This document shows positions 5,534 through 9,777 of a stretch of 9,777 bases of DNA, one piece after another (position 1 is the stretch's first letter; each line of letters opens with the position of its first letter). Both the position numbers and the translations under genes were made by a program. This DNA comes from Actinomycetota bacterium (lineage in GTDB: Bacteria; Actinomycetota; Humimicrobiia; Humimicrobiales; Humimicrobiaceae): NCBI GenBank assembly GCA_016932375.1, contig JAFGDA010000082.1:1-9777 (forward strand), written 5' to 3'. The notes under the pieces are model-generated. The model worked only from the letters and a program-made list of their open reading frames with translations, was not told where the DNA came from and did no database searches.

Positions 5534-7033
5534 ATGGAATTTGTCAGGACAATAATTGCCACTATGGGACCTTTTGGAAGCATTGCGGTTCTTGCTGTTG
5601 CAGTTTTTTTTATGATTTTTTTTGGATTTTCAGTCAGGCGGGGGGTAAAGATCTCTGCAGCGGTTCTTGCAGCGGTTTTCCATATCCTTTCAATCATAAC
5701 AGGATTTTTTTATGCCAGGAACGGAGGTAGCGGCAGTAATCTCCTTGCAGGCCAGGGAGGGATAGAATTTGTCCTGTCCACCATGGTGATATTCATGAGC
5801 CTAAACTTGCTGCTTTCGTTTTCAATGAATAATATGGATGACCCTGCTTTTATAAGGATATTGATCCTGCTTGTCTTTTCAACCATTATTGCAAATGTAT
5901 TTATAGTATCAAGGGATTTTATAATGCTGTTTGCCAGTTTTACCCTGTTTATATTTATGGTTTTTCAATTAATATCGGTTTTAAATCTTAAAAACACCGT
6001 GGCATGTGGGAAAATCAATAAATTTGGGGTTCGTTTACTGGCAATTCCGGCTTTCCTGTTTTTTGCTTTTTCACTTATATACATAAGGGCGGATATAAGG
6101 AATCTTTCCCAGGTCCAGGGGCAGGATCTTTTTTCAAATCCTTTTATAGTAACAGGGTGCATCATAATGGTGATTTCAATTGGCTTATATCTTTGCCTGC
6201 CACCTTTTCAGGGCAGCTACCTTGGCCTGATAAAAAAGATCGAAGGGTATTCAATCGGGGTTATATGGTTGCTCTATCTTCCATTGGGGATAGCAGCAGT
6301 CATAAAACTGAGCCCTTTTATATATTCACTACCAGCCGGAAGATATGATCTTGCAGGTATTATTTTTATGGTTTTTGCCCTTTTTGGGTTTATCGCTTCA
6401 GGTGCAGCTGCATCTGGAACTGCAAGCCTTAGAAGGATCCTATCTTTTATGGCTCTTTTTTATGTCAGTTTCATATTGATGAACCTTGCCCTGTTTTATT
6501 TGAATATCGTAGAGCTTGAGCTTGCATCCCTATTAAACACAGGCGTTCTTATTCCGTTCATATTTAACTTCCTCCCCTGGTATATGTTGATGGTTTTTCT
6601 TGAAAAGCATTTAAAGTCGGATTCAATCGGGAACCTGAGGGGCCTCGGGAGGACAAATATATGGATTTCAGTGAGCCTTACAATAAACCTTGCCTTCTGG
6701 CTTTCTACTGCTTATTTCATGTTCCCTTTTTACAGGTTTCTGGGGGAAGGGAATTTCCCGGCATTACCTGTGGCAGGAAAGATACTGCTTGCGGGTTATT
6801 TTATTTCTGTAATCTTTCTGGGAATAAATATCGCCAGGATCATCAGGGAATTGTTTAAAGCTCCATTGCAGGATTTAAGGCCAGGAAAGTTTTTCATCCC
6901 TGTATTCTACCATATTTACCTGGGATTTTTTATGGTAGTCATTTTGGCGCTGCTGATACTTGTCCTTATCGGGAAAATTGAAATAACAGGAAGTAAGATA
7001 ATTTTCTGGAAAATGGTAATCGGCCTTTTTTAA
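5534..7033 (+). CDS. NuoN/M/L-type antiporter-like membrane subunit, single copy
   Basis: This 499-residue, very hydrophobic protein has about 13-14 predicted helices and belongs to the proton-conducting membrane transporter family (NuoL/M/N, MrpA/D). Landmarks: SRDFIMLFASF (126-136), like SxDLLxLYLxxE on TM5; GLYLCLPPFQ (217-226), like FKxxxxPFH on TM7; SLRRILSFMALF (298-309), like DLKRLLAYSSI on TM8; and NLAFWLSTAYFMFPFY (385-400), which aligns without gaps to NuoN SLAGIPMTLGFIGKFY on TM12. The pumping residues are replaced: TM5 Glu by Thr137, TM7 Lys by Tyr219, the TM7 His by Gln226, and TM12 Lys by Pro398; only the TM8 base stays, as Arg300. There is no NuoL-type lateral helix, and TM12 fits NuoN best. 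AGAGGA at 5516-5521 lies 12 bases before the ATG. It is the last gene of the operon, and no U-tract terminator follows. Confidence 0.78.
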   Translation: MEFVRTIIATMGPFGSIAVLAVAVFFMIFFGFSVRRGVKISAAVLAAVFHILSIITGFFYARNGGSGSNLLAGQGGIEFVLSTMVIFMSLNLLLSFSMNNMDDPAFIRILILLVFSTIIANVFIVSRDFIMLFASFTLFIFMVFQLISVLNLKNTVACGKINKFGVRLLAIPAFLFFAFSLIYIRADIRNLSQVQGQDLFSNPFIVTGCIIMVISIGLYLCLPPFQGSYLGLIKKIEGYSIGVIWLLYLPLGIAAVIKLSPFIYSLPAGRYDLAGIIFMVFALFGFIASGAAASGTASLRRILSFMALFYVSFILMNLALFYLNIVELELASLLNTGVLIPFIFNFLPWYMLMVFLEKHLKSDSIGNLRGLGRTNIWISVSLTINLAFWLSTAYFMFPFYRFLGEGNFPALPVAGKILLAGYFISVIFLGINIARIIRELFKAPLQDLRPGKFFIPVFYHIYLGFFMVVILALLILVLIGKIEITGSKIIFWKMVIGLF

Positions 7034-7046
7034 CACAGAAAAATAC

Positions 7047-7065
7047 CATATCCATTGTGGATATG
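7047..7065. repeat. Perfect 8-bp inverted repeat with 3-base loop after the operon
   Basis: CATATCCA (7047-7054), TTG, TGGATATG (7058-7065) form a perfect hairpin 14 bases after the last operon gene. On the plus strand no T-run follows, so it is not a normal intrinsic terminator. On the minus strand GTATTTTTC follows, but no minus-strand gene ends here. It also covers the ATG (7063) of the 51-aa frame, so it could protect the 3' end of the operon mRNA, bind a regulator, or hide a start codon. Confidence 0.5.
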
Positions 7066-7218
7066 ACGGTCCGGCAGATCTACCTGTTTATCTGTTGCTG
7101 CCTGCAAAACAATGGACATCTTCCTGATAGTAAATATGAAAGTCATTTTAATTTTCTTAAGGAAAAAGAGGTCCCTTTACTTGAGAAAGTAATTCAATCA
7201 AAATATGGGAATTCATGA
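7063..7218 (+). CDS. Small protein (51 aa), possible remnant of a Fic-like C-terminal tail
   Basis: ATG 7063 to TGA 7216-7218 encodes 51 residues. A hydrophobic start with three Cys in a row (YLFICCCLQ) is followed by NNGHLPDSKYESHFNFL, then KEKEVPLLEKVIQ. The pattern NxGxLxxxKxxxxF, then xxxEVxxxEKxI, resembles the short helical segment found after the Fic domain in many Fic-family proteins (NGGRLSxxKRxxxFxxLTxEE); this is from memory and untested. No Fic core motif (HPFxxGNG) is in the window, so this would be a stand-alone small protein or a leftover of a lost gene. No good ribosome binding site precedes the ATG, which lies in the 3' arm of a hairpin; GTG 7057 is an alternative start. Composition looks protein-like. 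Confidence 0.35.
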   Translation: MTVRQIYLFICCCLQNNGHLPDSKYESHFNFLKEKEVPLLEKVIQSKYGNS

Positions 7219-7265
7219 TTTCAGTAGCACAGGAACATTGCATACTGAAAAAAGGTTATTGAAAA

Positions 7266-8042
7266 ATGGAAGAAGAAAATATAAGAAGGTTTAATTTAAA
7301 ACATTTGCTGTTAATTATACTGGTTCTTGTTATAACACTGGGCGTAGTAATGAGCATCAGGAATTTTTCATTCAAAAAGGAGTACGAGCCCACAACGGCA
7401 CTTGTGGACTTTCTGCCAAGATACAGGTTGATAGACCTGACAGGCACCGGAAATATTAGCGACATGGACGGTGATGGCATTTATGATGTGGAGGACCTGG
7501 TCCTTGGCGCCAAGAGACAGCTTGATAATCCTGCGAGGAATATTTTCCTGGAAGGTTCCGGACAGGCAAATTACTTCGCCGGAGGGGATCCTCCCCCCGA
7601 ACTGGCAATATCAACCGATATAATTGCGCGTGCTTATGAAGAAGCCGGGTACAGTATAAAGGACCTGATGCATGAAGATATAAAGAATAATTTTGATGAT
7701 TATCCTCTAAGGCAGATATGGAACCAGGGCGCCCCCGATCCCAATATAGATTACCGGAGGATACAGAACCTTGAGGTATTTTTCCGGAGGAACGCGAAAG
7801 TACTTCCGGTGTATTTCAGCCAGTCAGATAAGGAAAACCTTGAGACATGGTTCCCGGGGGATGTGGTTTTTTTTGATATGGATGGGGATGGTTTTACGGA
7901 CTGTGCCGGCATAATATCCGACAATACCACAAGGATAGGTACTCCCAAGGTAATTTATAATTATGTTGAACCCGGCTATACTGTAGAACAGGATATGCTG
8001 GGGACAAGCTTAATCACCGGTCATTATAGCTATCCGGATTAA
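7266..8042 (+). CDS. Membrane-anchored DUF1287-like protein with EF-hand-type loops and altered active site
   Basis: This 258-residue protein has a basic N-terminus, a signal anchor at about 12-31, and a body predicted to lie outside the membrane. Residues 66-77 form a calcium-loop motif, DMDGDGIYDVED (acids at loop positions 1, 3, 5, 9 and 12). From about 114 the sequence follows the DUF1287 family (YijF type, NlpC/P60-like fold): STDIIARAYEEAGYSIKDLMHEDI, then YPLRQIW, PDPNIDYRRIQNLEVFF, WFPGDVVFF, GIISD and a final TGHYSY. DUF1287 proteins normally have Cys in GVCTDV and His in PHIGIVSD. Here these are Ser116 and Cys213, so the usual Cys-His pair is not kept. A second DxDxDGxxxD loop (204-212) replaces the hairpin just before that Cys. 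AAAGG lies 10 bases before the ATG. The 3' end overlaps the opposite-strand gene by 29 bases. The true reaction of DUF1287 is not known to me. Confidence 0.8.
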   Translation: MEEENIRRFNLKHLLLIILVLVITLGVVMSIRNFSFKKEYEPTTALVDFLPRYRLIDLTGTGNISDMDGDGIYDVEDLVLGAKRQLDNPARNIFLEGSGQANYFAGGDPPPELAISTDIIARAYEEAGYSIKDLMHEDIKNNFDDYPLRQIWNQGAPDPNIDYRRIQNLEVFFRRNAKVLPVYFSQSDKENLETWFPGDVVFFDMDGDGFTDCAGIISDNTTRIGTPKVIYNYVEPGYTVEQDMLGTSLITGHYSYPD

Positions 8043-8967
8043 ATTTGCTTTTTTTCCTCTTTAACGGCTTGAAGATCTTGCTAAAAAAAATCCTTATATG
8101 AGGCCAGAAACCCTCGCTGTACCTGGTGGAAAAGTCATAGGCGGCGTCTTCAAGACCAATGTTTTTACATTGGTATTTTTCCCTGAGATGATATTTATGG
8201 GCAATTATCCATACATAAAGGTCGGATTTTGTACGGTTGGGAAAGTTTTCGACAATTCCATATTTTTTAATGGTTTCAAATGAAGGGAGATAAACATTAT
8301 CATACCAGTAAAGGGCTGCCTCTTTAAAGCTTATCTTTTCACCATCATTACCGCTGCTCTTTTCATCCAATCTGTATTTATATTTGTTTATCTGGTCAAG
8401 AAGAAAATCATATTTGCCCGGTATTGTGAGTCTTATCCTTATATCAGGCCTGCTTTCCTTGAGCCCGGTTATCTTCAGGAATTTTTCCCTTTCTGCAAGC
8501 AGTATCATATCCTTGGGATCCATTTCCCTTGTAATGGGGACAGGGGTTTTAAATTCTATCACTTCAGCATCAATATATTTTACCCCCATTCTTTTGGCGA
8601 CACTTACCCTGTGGTTCCCGTCCAGGACAAAATATATTTCCCCGACCTTATAAAGTTTTATGGCAGGCAGGTTGATATTATTTGCATATGCACTGTAAAT
8701 ATAGGCCCATCGGTGTTCAAGGTGGGCTCTTTTTGGAAGAAAATAATGGTCAAAATCCTTATACCTGTCAATGCTGCCTACAATATCTTTTACCCTGACA
8801 GGTTTGACACCAAGATATCTCTGGTTATGCAGTTCCAGTTCCTTCTTTATTTCATCAAATGAAAGAAGCTGGTTCTCCCGGCCACTGATAGCAAACTTCA
8901 GGTTGTTAAGGAGGGACCGGAATCTCGCTGATTCGAATTGTTCCCTGGCTGCTGTTGTCCCCTGCAT
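8014..8967 (-). CDS. ParB/sulfiredoxin-fold domain protein of unknown role
   Basis: This 317-residue soluble protein has a central ParB/Srx-type nucleotide-binding domain (about 54-140). The key motif is DGNHRVSVAKRMG (116-128), preceded by LPAIKLYKVGEIYFVL. A leading helical segment (1-50) and a C-terminal half follow a pattern I associate with proteins annotated as ParB-like regulators in Chloroflexi and Actinobacteria: PDIRIRLTIPGKYDFLLDQI (174-193), then AALYWYDNVYLP (217-228) and FPNRTKSDLYVWII. The end is strongly basic (KPLKRKKSKF), which may favour nucleic acid or membrane contact. It lacks the HTH domain of partition ParB and no parA is nearby, so chromosome partition is unlikely. 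AAGGCAGG ends 6-7 bases before the ATG on the minus strand. The upstream phosphoesterase gene lies 129 bases away on the same strand, so the two may be co-transcribed. Confidence 0.78.
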   Translation of the reverse strand: MQGTTAAREQFESARFRSLLNNLKFAISGRENQLLSFDEIKKELELHNQRYLGVKPVRVKDIVGSIDRYKDFDHYFLPKRAHLEHRWAYIYSAYANNINLPAIKLYKVGEIYFVLDGNHRVSVAKRMGVKYIDAEVIEFKTPVPITREMDPKDMILLAEREKFLKITGLKESRPDIRIRLTIPGKYDFLLDQINKYKYRLDEKSSGNDGEKISFKEAALYWYDNVYLPSFETIKKYGIVENFPNRTKSDLYVWIIAHKYHLREKYQCKNIGLEDAAYDFSTRYSEGFWPHIRIFFSKIFKPLKRKKSKFNPDSYNDR

Positions 8968-9096
8968 TTTTAACCTGCCTTATAATAGTGGACTGTAAGT
9001 TATCCTGTATATCATTTAATAGTATATCAAATAAGGAAAATTTTTTTTCATATTATATTTGCGGGATTGCAAAAAATATAGGGTTAAAAGTTTTTA
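8968..9096 (-). promoter_or_regulatory. Spacer before the ParB-like gene with direct repeat and imperfect hairpin
   Basis: This AT-rich gap holds two copies of GTATATC (9007-9013 and 9022-9028, 15 bases apart) upstream of the ParB-like start, a possible operator. TTTGC (9058-9062) and GCAAA (9069-9073) form a small hairpin just after the phosphoesterase stop, without a clear U-tract. On the minus strand a TATTAT/TTATAA string near 8980-8986 lies just before the ribosome binding site, but I see no convincing -35. Confidence 0.22.
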
Positions 9097-9717
9097 TCAG
9101 ATTTCGAGGACCCTGTAACCATAGGCGTTTATAACCTTCGTAGATCCTACCTCAGTCATCCACTGCTTTTTGCTGTAAAGATGTATATGGCCATGGATGA
9201 AATATTTCGGCTCATATTTTTTTATCAGTGTATTGAAACACTTAAAACCTGTATGGCACAGGTCTTCCTGATCATGGATTCCATAGGGAGGTGAATGGGT
9301 TAAAATTATGTCGATATACCTTTTTTTAAAAATCCGGTTAAAAACCAGCCGGGGCTTTAACCTGTTTATTTTCATGCACATCTGGAAATCGGTGTACTGG
9401 TGTTTTCCTATGTTGTAACGCATTGAACCTTCAAATCCTGCAATGAGGATACCATTATACTCGACAACCTTGTTATCGATATTGACGCATCCTTCGGCCC
9501 CGCCAGTTATAATCCTGTTTTCACAATAAATCTTATCCTTATGATGATTTCCGAATACATAAAACAGGGGTTTGTTTAACATTGTTACAATAAATTCAAG
9601 ATAGTTATTGGGAAGATCCCCACATGAAAGTATAAGGTCTATGTCTTTCATCCTCTCCGCAAGGGATGGTGTGTATATAAGGTCATCAACCTTATCGCTT
9701 ACTGCGAGTATTTTCAT
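9097..9717 (-). CDS. Calcineurin-like metallophosphoesterase
   Basis: This 206-residue protein is a compact single-domain phosphoesterase of the calcineurin-like superfamily, with two metal ions held by conserved Asp, Asn and His residues. The motifs in order are SD at 7-8, CGDLP (32-36), GNH (56-58), THSPP (140-144) and GHIH (176-179). Two usual metal ligands differ: the His of the first DxH is Val10 (DKV), and the common GNHD/E is GNHH (His59). I recall the SDxV form in related proteins often paired with ParB-like genes, so it may be a subfamily trait. There is no signal peptide or membrane helix, so it should be cytoplasmic. The substrate cannot be told from sequence. AAGGAAAGCAGG just upstream of the ATG (minus strand) gives a strong ribosome binding site. 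Its promoter should lie at 9718-9777 or beyond the window. Confidence 0.88.
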   Translation of the reverse strand: MKILAVSDKVDDLIYTPSLAERMKDIDLILSCGDLPNNYLEFIVTMLNKPLFYVFGNHHKDKIYCENRIITGGAEGCVNIDNKVVEYNGILIAGFEGSMRYNIGKHQYTDFQMCMKINRLKPRLVFNRIFKKRYIDIILTHSPPYGIHDQEDLCHTGFKCFNTLIKKYEPKYFIHGHIHLYSKKQWMTEVGSTKVINAYGYRVLEI

Positions 9718-9777
9718 TTTAAAGCCTGCTTTCCTTACAGGGTTTTACAAAGATTCATAATAATTACTTTTCCTTAA

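Noticed and set aside
7034..7080. Rho-independent terminator for the complex I-like operon
   Set aside because: The perfect hairpin at 7047-7065 is not followed by a T-run on the plus strand and has few G/C pairs, so it is listed only as an inverted repeat.
8014..8967. Plasmid or chromosome partition ParB
   Set aside because: It has no HTH domain after the ParB fold, no parA neighbour and no parS-like site, and its C-terminal half differs.
8384..8998. Plus-strand ORFs within the ParB-like gene
   Set aside because: They lie antisense to a protein with clear family motifs and show no family signal of their own.

Overview
The window comes from an AT-rich bacterial chromosome with visible Shine-Dalgarno sites and heavy use of ATA (Ile) and AGG (Arg) codons. 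TGA is an ordinary stop. Nothing in the sequence fixes the phylum. The ParB-like protein and the metallophosphoesterase at the right end resemble a type I associate with Chloroflexi and Actinobacteria-related lineages, but that is recollection and was not tested. No rRNA, tRNA, CRISPR array, insertion sequence or phage gene was seen.

Layout: (1) 1-240, minus strand, is the N-terminal part of an AI-2E/PerM-type membrane protein, cut by the window edge. (2) 241-644 is a divergent intergenic region. (3) 645-7033, plus strand, is a compact operon resembling respiratory complex I, in the order A-like, B, C/D fusion, H, I, J-like, K-like and one NuoN/M/L-type antiporter-like subunit. NuoE, F and G (the NADH module) and two of the usual three antiporter-like subunits are absent from the window. 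Two gaps inside the operon each hold a small overlapping ORF (38 and 32 aa). (4) 7034-7265 holds a perfect hairpin and an unlisted 51-aa ORF. (5) 7266-8042 is a membrane-anchored DUF1287-like protein with two calcium-loop motifs. (6) 8014-8967 and 9097-9717, minus strand, are a ParB/sulfiredoxin-fold protein and a calcineurin-like phosphoesterase.

The main point of interest is the complex I-like operon. The iron-sulfur wire is intact: all four N2 ligands in NuoB and both 4Fe-4S motifs in NuoI are present, and the Arg and His beside N2 appear kept in the NuoD part. By contrast, almost every residue needed for quinone reduction and proton pumping in canonical complex I appears replaced when aligned by eye. 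These are the two quinone head-group ligands of NuoD, the NuoH acidic loop, the NuoA acids, the two NuoK membrane glutamates, and the TM5 Glu, TM7 Lys and TM12 Lys/Glu of the antiporter-like subunit. The reading frames are intact and the operon is tight, so decay is unlikely. I infer a membrane electron-transfer complex that keeps the complex I fold and Fe-S relay but uses another acceptor and either does not pump ions or pumps by another route. Donor and acceptor are unknown.
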